A stretch of DNA of 64,000 nt. Origin: Acanthaster planci. Its lineage: Eukaryota > Echinodermata > Asteroidea > Valvatida > Acanthasteridae. The notes under the pieces are model-generated. The model was given only the letters and a program-made list of their open reading frames with translations, ran no database searches and was not told where the DNA came from. The stretch covers positions 30,225 to 94,224 of the forward strand of contig NW_019091618.1 of the NCBI RefSeq assembly GCF_001949145.1, read 5' to 3'. The position numbers and the translations under genes were made by a program. Shown here piece after piece: positions 13,101-28,100 of this stretch (positions are counted from its first letter, which is position 1; every line of letters begins with the position of its first letter).

Positions 13101-16100
13101 AAATAGCGCCATTCATGCAGCAGGGTGTCCCACAACACGCTGAAACTACAGACGTCATAATGTCCATGGCTGAAGCCCTTGGCAAGAACCCTGAATTTCT
13201 GGATTGGCCTCATTGGCACTCATGTACATACTGTACATGTAAGTTGAGTGATGTACAATGTATGTGTGCCGGGCCGCGCTGGATCATGATTCTATGACAT
13301 ACATGTACATGTAGATGGACAATGTAAACACAGGGTATTCATACTGCATGTACGTTCATGAATATTCAGCACATAAACTTTCACAAGAGTGCTGGCACCC
13401 AGATTTCCCCCATTAGGAGCCAATGGCTACCAGATAATTTTTTGTTTGAAGGAATGTTTGCCATGACTACCCGGTACATGTATTCATGCACATCAAGCAC
13501 AGTTTGCACATGAGCTACTGTACATGTATTTTAATCTGGAAGTGTACATAACCATAGGGTGGGGGGAAGCGGGTTAGCATAGTGGTTCTTTCCTCGCTTT
13601 GCACCAATGAGGCCCGGGTTCAAGTCCCGACTTGGCCCAGGTTTATGTGCATTTGGTTTCCAGTCCATACTCGCTCTCGCAGGTTTTCTGCGGGCACTCC
13701 GGTTTCCTTCTGCCTTTAAAACTGGACCTTCTTCCTAAACTCCGTAATGTGATGCTGATTGATAGAGTGTATGAATAAATGTACAGTTATTGGCGCAAAT
13801 GGCCTGAGTTGCTGAAGGTGCCATTAAAACAAAACAACAACATAACCATAGGGTTCTTGTATGTTTCTAGCAGTAGCACTGTGAATGGAACATTCCATCA
13901 AATGCAAGTGGTCCAACTTTCTTTGAACAGTTTGGACAAAATGAAAAGCAGAATTCATGTGCATGTACCGGTACATGTATTTTGGCACTGCAATTTGTTG
14001 CTAAATGTTGAAAATCACTAAATTTAGAACTGTTTAAAACTGAAAAAAATACTTTCTTTCAAAAACGGAAGTAAAAATGGATTCACATTTAAATCTTGTT
14101 TGACATCAAGATACTCCACCAAGAGCATTTTACATCCTAATGTAAATGGTACTTATCACCAAACACTCACGGAAGGCCATGAAATACCCTGACTCCATGA
14201 GATGCATGTCCAATGTACATGTATATGTAGAGGGACTCATTACTTAAGTACTATGTAGGTTGTCGTTTGGTTTGGATATTTGTACATGAAAGTACCAGTA
14301 CTTCAAGCCGCTCCCTAGAATATAAAAACTGATTTGTAAATGCAATGCAGCATACAAACTACTCCAAGCACTCTTTTATAAAGCCATCTATGGGGAAAGT
14401 GGTGTTCTTTTGGGTAAAAACTGATGGCAGAGCAATAGGTCTTGAATTAGAATTCACACACCCAATACCCTAATGAACTAATATCCAGTTTCTTGAAAAA
14501 TGTTTCAACAGAATACCCAGGTAAAGCAGGAAATGACCGCTTCAAGAACTTTACCTTGGCTTTAGCTCGCCTTTCATCATGAATGTTTGAAAGAGCAATC
14601 TCATTGCCCTCTAGGATGGACTGTAACTCACTCACTTCAGTAGCATGACGTTGACTCTCCTGAAACAGAGAACAGCATACAAGAATATCGTCAGAGCATG
14701 CATTGAACACCAAATTGTACTCATCTTGGCAGGAGGCACTGGTTATTTGAGCTACCAAAAGCAACAGATGACTGTTATAAAGAGTTACATTTACTGTTGC
14801 AAGCTGTGAGCGGATTCTTGCTAGAACAGCTAAGTGCATTTGTACCACAAAGTCTGCAGTTTGCAACTCACCAACACAGATTGACTGGTCCTTCTTGCAG
14901 CACGACCTGTGACTGAATGCCACAGTAAGTCAGTACCCAGGCATCTATATACACAATACGACTCCTTACTAACCGTCTGAGATAGCTTCCTTCCTCCGCA
15001 AATTAACTTCAGTGTCACATGGGATAAACCTACGGGCAACCTAAATGCTGTCTTCCTGTCCCACCAGTTTACTCAGCAAATCACAGGTTCTTTGTCTTGG
15101 GGGAATTAACAAGCATTTTCTATCATGTTCTAGGAAGGAAGAAATTTATTGCATCTGAAAGTCCAGGCACTGGGTTAATTTGCAGTGTGCAATGGGTGTG
15201 AGCTAGCATCTATCATTCTTACGTAGCTTAAAAACTTTTACAGGAAATGACAGCACCCCTTGCCCACCTGATAACAAAAAATACTCATATGGTACGGAAA
15301 AATACCAATACGCCAGATGAAATGTGACAGAAATATTCCTCCTTTCAATATGAAATGCCTTGTACATGTACATGGGGCTCACAATATAAAGCACTGTCAA
15401 TCAGTTACTTTTTTGAGCACTTCCCATGCTCAATCACAGAAAGACAATGTCACTGGATGTCTGATTTTACCTGTGCTATTCACATAGAAATTCCAATGTA
15501 TCCAGACAATAAAAACGACTGATTCCTGCATAACAGGAATACTATTTGACATTAGGATGTCTAACCCATACCACACTGTCAAAAAAGACCTCTTTGACTT
15601 CTTTTAAGTACATGTACATGTACTGTACAGTGCTCCTACTGACCATACATGTACACTGCAGTTACATGCATCGGTATCTGTACACCAACATCAAGCAGAC
15701 AATGGGATTTGGTTTCTCTTCTGTGGAGTTGATTTGCATGTCAAGTCATTTGTGTTAACTCACAGCAGCTTCAATTCGTAGACGTTCTTCTCTCTCAAGT
15801 CTTTCCCTCTCCAAACGTTCCTTCTCTTCTTGTTCCGCTTTTGCACGAGCATCTTCTGCAAACATTGGACAAATAACTGGTTCAGGAAGCTACCGGTACG
15901 TGTAAACAGGTTTACTTTTAGAAACGACGAAAACACAGTAAACTCTCAATTACTCGAACCTCAGGAGAATGGATAAAAAAATTGAGTTATCCAGATTTCG
16001 GACTAATGAAAGTTCCTGAGTCTTACCCACACATACTGGTGCACTTTTTACACAAGCAACCTGACTTGCCCTGTTGTGGCAATCGGAGACATTATAAGTG

Positions 16101-19100
16101 GTTTTTTCCTTATATCCAAGAATAAATTTATTCTAAAAATCATCAGTTTGCTGGGATTTCATGTTTTTCTTACTTAAATTTTTCTACTGATAAATTAAAC
16201 ATAAATCACCAAAACTGTGTACTTCTGTGACAATTCGTTCGTTCGACGCACACCAACGCACAACGGGCACGGCCTTGTGTTTGCTCTCTCACTTGGCCAG
16301 GGCCTGGCCCGGGGTTTTCCTGTTTGGCCGAAGGTGCACCATTTTGCATTTCAAAACATTCAAGCATAAAAAAACAATAAAAAGAATTGTGTGTCTTTGT
16401 TTGTCTCTTCATTCCCTTAAATTTCCTTTTTACCCTTTAAAAAATTCAAGTGAGATTTGGTGAATATTTCCAACACTGCACCAGGAACACATGTCCATTG
16501 TGTCTACAAATGCACTGTGATTGGACACTCTCAGCATGTGAGTGGCACGCAAGTACTGCAATTGGGCGGGCGGCAGCAGCCAGACTTTAGCTGCGCCAAG
16601 CACAAAGCTTCGTTGTTTGTGGTCACATGGCCTATAAGAATAAACTGGACTGCAAGCACACTGGTGGCATTTGGGCTGTGATTGCAATCGGGCTTGCCTG
16701 AAAGCCAGGATTTGTTTAGGCTATTAATGGTGGTCCCGATGAGTCGATTACAATGGCAGCAAGCACACTCGTGTCACACAAAACGACTTTTGGTGTGGTT
16801 TGCAGAAATGACTCATAATTAAAGTGTCATGTTCTTTTTTTAGTCATCATCTGTGATTTGGAAGTAGTCCTTTTGGATCAGGCCTTCAAAAATTTTGAGT
16901 TAAGCAGATTTACATGTACATGTAGCGAGCGGGCAGATAAGTGGAGTTTTGAATTACCCAACTTTTGAGTTATCAAGAGTTTACTGAATCTTCTTACTTT
17001 TTTTCTCAACATTAAGCCTGCTGTTCCCTCGAGGCTGCATGTACCATTTTTGAAAATAATTATTTCTTACAAATAAAAAATCATATTACTGATGACTGCA
17101 ATGGGTCAAATTCTGATGTCACTGACAAGCACAACGTGCACCTACATGTACTGTGCATGTACATGCACCCACATGCACAAACGTGTACTGGTACACGTAC
17201 ATTGGACATACATTTACATGTATACATACATGTACATGTACATGTACATCAATGTTACTCGTAAGTCTTCACATGCACACCCGTGCATTTTTAACGGTGA
17301 CAATGTACATGTATGCACATACGAGGACACTTGTACTGTACATGTAACTTGATACAACTAGAAGGTACAGTGAAATTTTCATTTGTTGCTGAAACAGCTG
17401 AATCATGATAAAAAAGACAGCAGTTTATTTGACTCTATGTAAAAATAATGATGATCTGCATCGGCAGTTGGTAAAGCATAACGTCTCCTGGGTGAAAACA
17501 CATTGTGCGGTTTGTCCCGGAAGCAAAAGGCTGAATCACAACGATCATGCTGATTCACACTTACATGTACATATGGGCTTGAAATGACAACTGGAACGCC
17601 CTTCCAATGACATTCACACAACGGCCAACTTGCACCCTAATGTCTGAACTGGGATCTAAAAGGTGGAAACAACTTCTCAAACTGCACCTCATGTACCGGT
17701 ACATGCACATGTACATGTATCAGCTTACATGATTCCATAAATATGGGACCCAATGTTGTGACACTTTTGGTGTCCCCCTTACACATGAAACAAATTTTGA
17801 AAATTGGTTGACACTACAACAGAAAGACACTTGGAACAAGCAAAGTGGTAAAAATTACAAACTTGTATGCTGCCTAATATACCGTTAAATGGACGAAATA
17901 TTTCATTTACTTGTTACAGCCCTGTATAAGGTGCGAACAAACTGATTGGTTTCATGTGTGAGGAGGACACCAACAATGTCCCAAGGTGGGTCCCAAATTT
18001 ATGGAATTACCCATGTACATGTATACTTTCATCAACATTCCCTTAATTTAAGTTCTTTGCATCATCCCAATAATTAACGAATACATGTAAAGCCTGGAAC
18101 TCAGTTTTAATCATATATACTGTAGGTACCGGTACATGTACCGGTATTTTAAATTTGCTTTCAAAACAAAACTAATGGTTTGCTAAACAAAACAATTTGG
18201 TATGCAAAAAGAACATTTCTGAGCAAATTTGCAAACCAAAATCCTGGAGCAACTCGCTCACAGATAAGTATACAACTCGTGCATGCATGGAATCACTTGT
18301 GCTAATATGTACATGTATTCACATGGACATGTGCAACCCTGCATACATATATACGTGTACATTTACAGTGTACCTATACCCACATATATACATGTACCAG
18401 CACATGTGCATAAAATCCTTTTGCAGATGTTACTGTGCAACAGCACGTACGTGAAATGTGACCCCATAGTGAAAAGCCACAAGGTTATAAATAAAAAGGT
18501 TTGACTCTTTAATCTAAATTAGCAGCATTTCCTTATTAAACTTCTTTGGTTGATCAATCAAAATGAGGCAGGATGTGATCATTGCTCATAGTTACTGTGT
18601 GAGTGGTACATGTATACATGTACATGTGTGATCAGCATGATGGACTTTGGAGGTCATGACAACGTAACCTACATACATGCATCATGTGCAATACATACAT
18701 GTATTTAAAGACCACAGAGGAAAAATGTATTTAAATATAACAAAAGAAGTTCCTGGTAAAGTCAGAAGAGGCTTAATGTCAGGTTACACTGCACTGATGA
18801 CAAACACAATCATAAATATGGAAACAAGAAACTAAATGACTGCAGCGTGAAACTTAGCGGTAGCAAAGTTTTCTCACACGGGTACTGATACAAAGACTAT
18901 CATCCAAATTGCTCCACTTTTACTGCAGCCCAACATTTAGCTTGGCCTATACAAATGTACATGTACGTGTACATGTACAGTTGCAAAAGAAACAAAATGG
19001 AATGTGGTGTTCATTAAGGAGGGGGACGCCCTGCCAAAATTTCAGGGCATGCCCCCCATCCCCCACTAAATTTTTGCTGCCCCTATGAATATTTTCACCA

Positions 19101-22100
19101 CCCCCAGCTTTTTTTTTTCTATCAGATTTTCCCTTTTGTCCAGTGTCTTAACAGTTTACGTTAACTTGTACAAAGAGGATGACCACACTTTGTGGAACAA
19201 ACATTATGAGTTTGCCAACATCAATATATTCAGTGGAACGGTACTGCCCTTGCAATAACGTTAATGAACAAACACAGACACAGTACTAAAGCACACAATC
19301 ATGGACTGGCTCCAATTTCCCGAATCTTATTTTCACTTAGTCGCGTAAGAACCTGTTAAGCTAAATTACTATGTTCCCATAAAACTTGAGGGTGTTTTTA
19401 TTCCAGTCAAACTCGTTATTTACTCTGGCCCAAAACCTCCATCCGCTCAGAGATGACTTCCAATCCGTAGGAAAAGAACTGAATGCCACAGCAAAAAAAA
19501 TTCAACTTTGGATGACCAAATTTGATTCAAGTAGTCGAAAGAAAGTACCTGGAAAATGCCTCAGATTGCACCAGAGAATATTCAACATTTCCACAACCAC
19601 AAGATGAAACGGCTTTGCACTCTACGCTAACATTGTCTGCTATCCTGCTGTAGTAGAAAGGCCATGGAGAACACTGCTGTATTGTGTTTTTTTCCCTGAT
19701 CTATTTGAGGCCTGGTGTACATACATGTACATTTAACAGGCTCCATGCACAGTAGAACATCATACAGCATGTGTGGGCCACTGGTGTCCAGTGCAACTTG
19801 ACATTACAATTTGATTTCATTATTGCTGTTGTGTGATCAGACTTGGATCACAATCATGTACATGTATATGTACAGAACACGGATGTGTACATGTATGTGT
19901 ATCTTTTGAAACGGTATGATGGACCTGATTTGCCACTCCAACTGGAAATGTCAGACAGAAACTGAATAAAAAACACAAACTAACCTTCTTCTTTAGCTTT
20001 AAGCTCCAATTCCTCCTTCTTCAGCCGCTCCTTTTCTGCTTTGCTCAATTTCCCCTTCTTCCCCTTGGCACTTTTTGCAGGTGACTTAGGTGGCTAAGAG
20101 AATGGTAAACAGCAATGATTCACTATCAGGCCATGTCAACGAGAAACAGTGGCAACTTTTAGAAAATATAACCTAGCCCACCAGGAATTCCCAGTGTTCT
20201 GCCAAGGGTGAAACAATCACCCAAATTCATATCCTACCGTATGATGCCTAAAAAGTACATGATTCAACCGTAACAAGAAAACTGCCTGCCTCATCCATGT
20301 TTGACCACTCCTTTGCAGAAACTCATAGAAAGCCCCAGTACCTTAGACTAAGCATACAGTTCTTGTTCTGTATTCTTACCAGTAAGCTACACGTAACATT
20401 GTCTCCTACTACACTGCCATTAATGCAAGGTTTACACTTCATACTACTAACAAAGAAATTACATAATACAGTACCAGTGTAAGGTTTGAATACCCTGACA
20501 TACATGTGTACAAGTACATAATGTACATAACACACAGGTACATGTACACTAGGGACTGATCCTTGCAGATAATGCACATGTATTGGTATAGGTGGCAGTA
20601 TAATAGTGAAAGTAATAAGGTTTGTGGTTGAACAGCCAATGTACATGTATGTAGTGGTACGCTTATGTATTCACTGTGTACATGTACATGCTGTACAGAC
20701 AACATGCATAGCATGTGGTGAAGTGTGTATTGTTTTACCATTCATAACCACCTTTTTTAAAAGAAAAAAAAATTTAAAAATCATTAAAAAACATATACAA
20801 ATACATGTAGTTTCATTCAGCCTATTTGCTTCATAACTGCTCTTAAAAAAGCAATGCTGCTAATTTTCTATCGGGGAAAAAAATTAAAATCTAAAAGATT
20901 TACCGGTAAGTTTATTTTTAATTTCTAGTTTTGCCCTAATGCACTGATGTACCAGGGGTACCGATGTATTAATTAATTAACACTGCTCTAAACTGCTTGT
21001 CCAAGAGCCTGTGAAAACATTCACAGCTTACACTGGTGGTACTCAGACCCACAACCTCCTGCTTACTAGTGCAGACTTCTTATTCACTTCACCACGGAAC
21101 TTGCTGAGTTCGGCAAGATTTGGTTACTTCTGCGTTAACATTTATTCCAAATGGAACATTCCACAAATAAATATGTGAAAATAAATTGCAATAGATAAAG
21201 GTTTCCTTTTCATTTCTCGTGCGTAAACTTTAACGCTTTCTCCATAAGTACACCCTCTGGAACAAAAATGACTGAATGTGTACATGTACGGAGGGACCTG
21301 TGTACATGTAGGTGTGAATGGAGCACGGGCAGCTATTGCGTAAGTATAAGGCCTAAGTTTGTGAATTCATCAATACAATTTGCATGTACAGTATGGTGGC
21401 TTTTGGGTTGGCTGTAAGACCTAAAACTTTCTTAAAGGTAAGAATTATTTTAACAACTTTTGTTGAATGTGCAGCCTGCAAAGAGGAACAAGTACATTTA
21501 TCACACTAATAATGGTTCATGTATGTTGATATCCATCCATTGAACATGGAGTTCCGAGTTTGAAAAATTTACAATTAAAATTAAAAAGCAACCAGGAGCA
21601 TTGGAAATAACGTTTGGTATAAGTAAATGAAAAGTACAGCAACACCTTCAAACTCCAAAAAGACCCTTTTCTGCCCATGCCACAAAGAAATTAAAATAAA
21701 TGGTATTAAATTAAAGCTGGCAGAATCTAGTTTTATTTGTGTCACGGATGACATGCCACATTCGCATAGTTTGGATGAATTCTGTTTGGTATGGGTTGCA
21801 CAAAACTTGGAAAATGTTTGGACATTTTCTGTTGAAATTTACTGACTATAGTTGGGCAGCCAAACTACATTACACTACATGCCATATACAGTAGTTGGGT
21901 GTAACACTGTCACTTATAAAGTTAGAGGTCAACTCTACACAATTAGTAAACTGGATAGGTCTGCTGTAGCACCATGGATATATCTCTTTTTAAGCATGTA
22001 GGGTTCTGAAAAGAACAGGTGGTAACATTTCGGACAGTACATGTATGCTCTGAATGCAAGGGTGGTGATTAAAAGCTCCAATTTTTCAAACAAATAAACA

Positions 22101-25100
22101 TTAGTCTGTTGGGCTTATATTCATAAAGGATGTCAGAGAAAACTCAACCAATTCAACTTGGAACCATTTGAATGTTGAGACAACATGATCGCAAGCACGT
22201 GGTGGCTGGTGGGACGTATATGGAGACGCAGAGGCACGGTATGCATGCGGTGACTGGCAGAATCGCCCAGCCTACCCGGTATTAAAATGCAAGACTGCAA
22301 CGGCAAGGTGTAATGGAGGCACAGTGGCACAGCGAACTATCTACAGTGTAGGCACACCGAATGCATCGATGATCAATCACTCATTAGCTTTTCTGCCAGT
22401 ATAGATCCCTAGCTTAATCGTGTCAGCATTTTCTTTAGCTGCTTCGGCATAACTGCCAAAGCAGCTATTGTTTTCGTTCTGTGATTTGTGATGATGAAAT
22501 ATATGACACTTTTTAAGAGACAGGAGGATAAATTTTCCAGAAATTTGGGGTCCATTTTTTTTTGTCCCTGTCACATCTGACATATGATCGTGTAAGTTCA
22601 GAATACATTTTCTAATTTCCAAGAGTGGCGAATTAATGCAAATTACCAAATTAAACAAATAATAATAGTTTGAAATCGATTCCCGTGATGTTTCCATGTC
22701 AAACAACAAAGGTCAGATGTAACAGGGGCACAAAAATGTCACACTTTTGGACCCCTAATTTCTGGAATTACCCAGGAACATAAACACCTCAAAATGAAGT
22801 AAGTATGAAGTAATAGCGCTATGTATTAGATGGTCTGATAGAATTTGTGTACACGTGACCTTTGCCCTCAGTTTGGTGCATAGTACACATGTACATGTAC
22901 ACACACTTGCAGCTGCTACCTGGGCACAAGTTAGGAAATGCCCTGTGCCGTGCAGCTAGTGCTGATTCCAAAATCTGTGGACCGAGAAAAAAGCAAGGAT
23001 TGGTCCGATGACTGGGGCAGGTGGGATCATCCTTTCTAAAAGCTTTTCTTTTCGGAATTACATAGCTCACAAAACACACAAATGATGCTTAGAAAAGGCT
23101 CTGAATCCGAAACAGCTCTGTGGTTGTTTATATTAACAATGGTCAGTGGTTTTAAGCAACACCAACCCAGGGCTTGAAATACCAAGCGAGTCTAGTGTTT
23201 TTGGCGTCGGTCAACCTGGAGTGCAGTGTATGACTTCACTAGTCCAACTATCTAGCAGCAGCAGGCCTTAACATTATTTTTTTCATCACTTGTCCAGTGG
23301 ACAAGTGGCATTCAAAACTGACATATCCAGTGAGTGATTTTTCTTACCAAGGCAATTTTGGCACATGTATTTACTGGCCTGCAATCATAAAAAGAACCCT
23401 GAAATTGGGCTTTGTCTTTAGAACTGCGTATGCACCTTGCAACTACCAAAACCAGTCTGTGCTGAAAAGTATGTGTCAACCATTTGGTACAAGAGTATTT
23501 TATGATTCCTTTTTTTTACATTTTCCTTTTGTTGAAGGGTGCCCTGGTAGAACATGCATTGTACCAACCTCTTCCCCAGTGCTTGCTTTATTTCCAGCAC
23601 AGCAATGGAATGCACTGCTTGAAGCAAAGGGGAATGCCAGACTTGTATGTGTATTTTGTACATGATATGCCAGGTCATGCCTCATGTACAATGTATTCAG
23701 CGTCAACAAGCATCAAGGAGCATCAACAAATTATCCAAGCATTTTTGTGCAAAAAGATTGTATTTTTAACATTGATGAGACTCTTAACTACCCATTCTAT
23801 GCATCTTATTTATCTAAAATGATATTTGTGTGCTGGAATTTTGTGGCAAAGTTCGCTCTGCTTGTGCAGCCCAACCAGCCGCCATGTTATTTCTGTGTGG
23901 ATGCCAGAGAGAAGAAAGATGGCGGCCCCCACGCATTGCCAAACTAGTTTGTCTTCCTGTGATAATCTGGAAGCAAATTTGCTGGTTTTCTTACACCTTG
24001 GCAAATGTTTGAGTCTCTTTAATATAATACTACTTTTGAGTCTTTAGAAGATATTTTCAAGTTGTTGACGCTTTGTTGACACTAATGTTTGTATTGAAGC
24101 TTGTCGATGCTTGTTGACGCCAACTAGCATGATACGGCCACTGCAGATTTACCGGTACAGAGGCTGCAAGCATGATGCATGAAATATTTTGTGACAAACT
24201 CAGTCAGCAAGACTTAAGGATAATGGGATTTTCTTCGGATTTCGTCCTTATTAAAGAATTTTTCATGTAGCTTTCAATTTTTCAGAATCTTCTTTGTGAT
24301 AATGAAATTGTATGGGAATTTTCTGCTGTTTTTGGAGTTTTTTTATTTGTGTAAGAAGTTTCATGTAGCTTTTCAATTTGGAAGATTTCATCAGTCAAGT
24401 TCTTTTTAAATTCAATAATTTGTAGTGGCAGTGACATAAACTTGTGACAGAAATTGGGGGATTTCGTGTTTAGAGACTATTTTGACATTTTATTTTAAAT
24501 AATTTGTTTTATAATTTAAGCAGCAAGCTAGGACACCACAGTGGCTATAATAAGAAAAAGGCAATTGTGTACCTGCCTTCATATTTTTTGTTAATTACTT
24601 TTTTAGGTCAGCCACTCTATCAACTTGTTATCACACATTCATAGATACATGTACACGTATGTACATGTACCTATTCCGATTGGTTGAAATGAGTCATGTG
24701 ACTGTGTATAAACAAAAGATGATAATGGCCGTTCTGTAAAACCGCACCAGTTGGCAATTGGATATATGACAGCTTAATCCATTTCTAATGGTCAAGAGTT
24801 TGTGTGTGATACAGCACACAGGTCATGCCACACACGTGCCAGCATCAAACATAAAAGGAAGACAGACAAACCTCCACATAAGCACTTCAACACTGGTTTT
24901 TATTTCTCTCAACTCAATTACAACACAACTCTGGCTTTGGGCCAAGCGTTCCAGCCCTTCTTATAAAAATGGGCAATTCTGGCTTTGAGCCAAACATCTC
25001 CCACTCTTTCTTTATACATCGATATAAATTAATGTTAAACCACATTTACTCATATGGAGCAAGAGTTGTGCTGGGTATGAGTGGTCCTCGGGGTATCAAA

Positions 25101-28100
25101 CAATACGACCATTTGCCAACTCAACTCCGGACAACTCGACTGTTGAGACAACTCGACAGTCAAACAGTCAACTATCAAGACAAGCTGTATGTTGAGACAC
25201 TTTGTCAGCCCAGCCCAGTCGTCTGCTGAGACGACAGTGTGAAATTAATGATGGGAGGGAATTTCACGTAGTACATGTAACCAAGCCTAATTTCTTAGGT
25301 ATTATAAAAATGATTGCTGTAGTAAGTCAATCTTTGCGCAATCAATCAATCTTGCACCTGTGCTGACCTAGCCAAGTACATGTATATGTGCTGAAGTAGT
25401 TTTCCTAGTTCAGATTTTTCCTAATTCCTTTGTGTTGTTCTTTGAATGTACATGTAGTTCCACACTCTCCAACAAGTTCTGTTTAAAAGGTGAAATGTAA
25501 GCTTCTTGTTGAACAAACTTGTTCTAGAAAAGAAATTTTGGCCAGATTTCTGATTCACACTTTGACATTTTTGAAAGATTTGTCAAAATCACGGAAGCAG
25601 GTAAAAATATTGACAAATAGTTATAGAGTGATACATGTATACATGTCACTCACTATGTGTGATCCCAAATACTCTTTCATACTCAACAGTCATTGAAACT
25701 GTTGCATCTGTAACCAAAATGACTTTCAAAGTTCCTGTTCTATTAAAACTGGCCGAAAATTGAACGCATATTGTTTCCTAGTTTTGGAGCACACATGAAA
25801 GCATGCATGCAGTATATGCTGCCAACTCAACTTGCTATACGGACCTTGCAGAAATGTACCGGTACATGTACATGACGTAATGGGTTTGTCAACTGTGCGC
25901 ACCAGGGCAGTATCGTTGATGGCTTGCTGTGTACCGGTAGCTGAGAAAGTCAAATAAAAATTTACACACTTTTTAATTCAGTGGAATTTTATTTCTAAAT
26001 TAACTTTCTCTAAATTAAGAAATTTTTCACGAGAAAATCAGCTTTTTACAACGGTTCTGGCTGAAAATGGATTTTTTGCGTGTGTGGTTTCTTTCCGGAA
26101 ACTGATCCACAACAAGGAAAAGTGTCATTGCCACTTTTTCGATCCTGTACTTCCAAATTTAAAACTCTAAAATTCGAAATTAATTTGGTATACACGAGGT
26201 GGACTGCTGAGGATTTTTTGTAGCTGCAATCTAACAGAATAATTTTTGCAATTCAGAACGGGAAAATTTTTCCAACTTTTTTTAATGTTCCCCCATTTTT
26301 TCAAGAGGGGGCAAGTGCTCCCTCTTGCCTAGATGTCAGTGCCCCACACATTAGAAGTTAGCTTTATGATGGAGCAACCCAAAAATACATGGTAAACCTG
26401 TTCACTATTTTTATTCAAAACAAGTTATTTGAGAATTTTTTATGCGTTACAAACATGGTATATTTAGCTGGTCAGGGACCATTTTGGGTGGAGACACAAG
26501 ACACTTTTACCATGTCTACATGTTCTTCATGATTTCATTATGGTACAGCCATCTTTTTCCTGTTCCCCATTACAGCTCAAAGATATTTATTGGTAAATCG
26601 CACTTCATGCCTCAATATGGTTATGTGATTTCAAATCAATAAGATGCACCATGACAAAGCCCAGATTTATGAGCACAGTTTCAGCTAGACACGGACTGGA
26701 AATCTGCACCCTTGGCCCTTTTCAAAGCCACAGATCATTGATTATCAAATGGTGATTATGTTACAGATGTCATCAGACCTGGTACAGCTATTGGAACAGG
26801 CCGACCCCTCCATTACAGAGGAGGTCATCATAGGCATAATAGGGGATTCGCAGATGGCTACTACATTGGAAGTTTCCCTTGAAATCGGTGTAGAGATCAT
26901 TTCCAGTACCAGCACCTACTGTGGAAATAGAGCAAGAAGATTATTATGATATCGCAGATATAGAACAACAAATTGTTGAATATGACTATGCTGGAAGCGA
27001 AATACAGGAGTTGGATTTAAGTAGTAAATATTGGAAAGTTAATTGGGGAATTAATATGTGTGATGAAAAATCAGTTTACATGTAAGTTAGTTCACACTAA
27101 TGTTACAGGTTAGGACTGCATGTTCATTCTTTGTTACTTGTCTTTGTCAGAAAACCACAATTGGCAAGGGCACCACTTGGGGAAATTCCCCATTGTCTAT
27201 TAAACTGACAAGTGGAAGAGAACAGATTCCTTCTTCAAAAGAAAAACAGGTCTTTTGAAAAAGGTAAGAAATCTGCATGTGTTTCCTAACTTACAGGCTA
27301 GTGGGTGTCCACATTAGCTTCAGATTCCAAATGCGCCAACAGTTGATGATAAAAGGCTTCATATTCGGACTTGGACATTCCCCTAATTCACATGCAAAAC
27401 GTGTCTTCTAACAGTGGAGACTCCTGTACATTGTATGTCCAACAGTTCAAAGATTACTTGTTCATGCTGTTCTTTGATGAGGTTTTTTTCTCTTGACCTC
27501 CTCATCTTTAGTCATGCACACAGGCTGGATACTGACATGGAGGCTGGATACTGACATGGGGGCTGGATACTGACATGGAGGCTGGATACTGACATGGAGG
27601 CTGGATACTGACATGGAGGCTGGATACTGACATGGAGGCTGGATACTGACATGGAGGCTGGATACTGACATGGAGGCTGGATACTGACATGGAGGCTGGA
27701 TACTGACATGGAGGCTGGATACTGACATGGGGGCCTCCGACATGTCCGAGGGATTACCAATGAAGCTAGACATCCATGTACATGTATACGATTTCATAGC
27801 ACCCCTTGCCAGAACACGTCTGACATAACCACATCTCCTGAGAGCCTGGTGTGGCCTCGTTCAAATTCTGGACTCTGGAGATATTTTTTGTGCCTTAGCG
27901 CTACCCTGAGTGCAGTTATTTTCCTCGGGGGAATAAATCAGCATTTGCTGACTTTGTTATCTTCGGTTGAAGTCCGGGCATCAGAAAGTGCAGCACTGCG
28001 GATCTGAAACAAAAAAAGTAAAATAACACATTTTATTTCTGTTATTACCCCTTTTCAGGCCAAAGAGCTTGCTATACTGACAAACACAAAGATTTCACTG

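Noticed and set aside
13574-13640. Functional tRNA gene
   Set aside because: Pol III boxes are present, but the flanks do not form a tRNA cloverleaf, and a SINE body, A-rich tail and target duplication follow.
20379-20420. Possible DNAI7 start exon with donor GTAAGA after an ATG on the minus strand
   Set aside because: The frame ends in phase 2, which is not compatible with the phase-0 start of exon 2.
27462-27797. Overlapping 60-111 residue minus-strand ORFs resembling a repeat protein
   Set aside because: They are one 19-bp minisatellite read in three frames; identical 19-residue periods in all frames show it is not coding.
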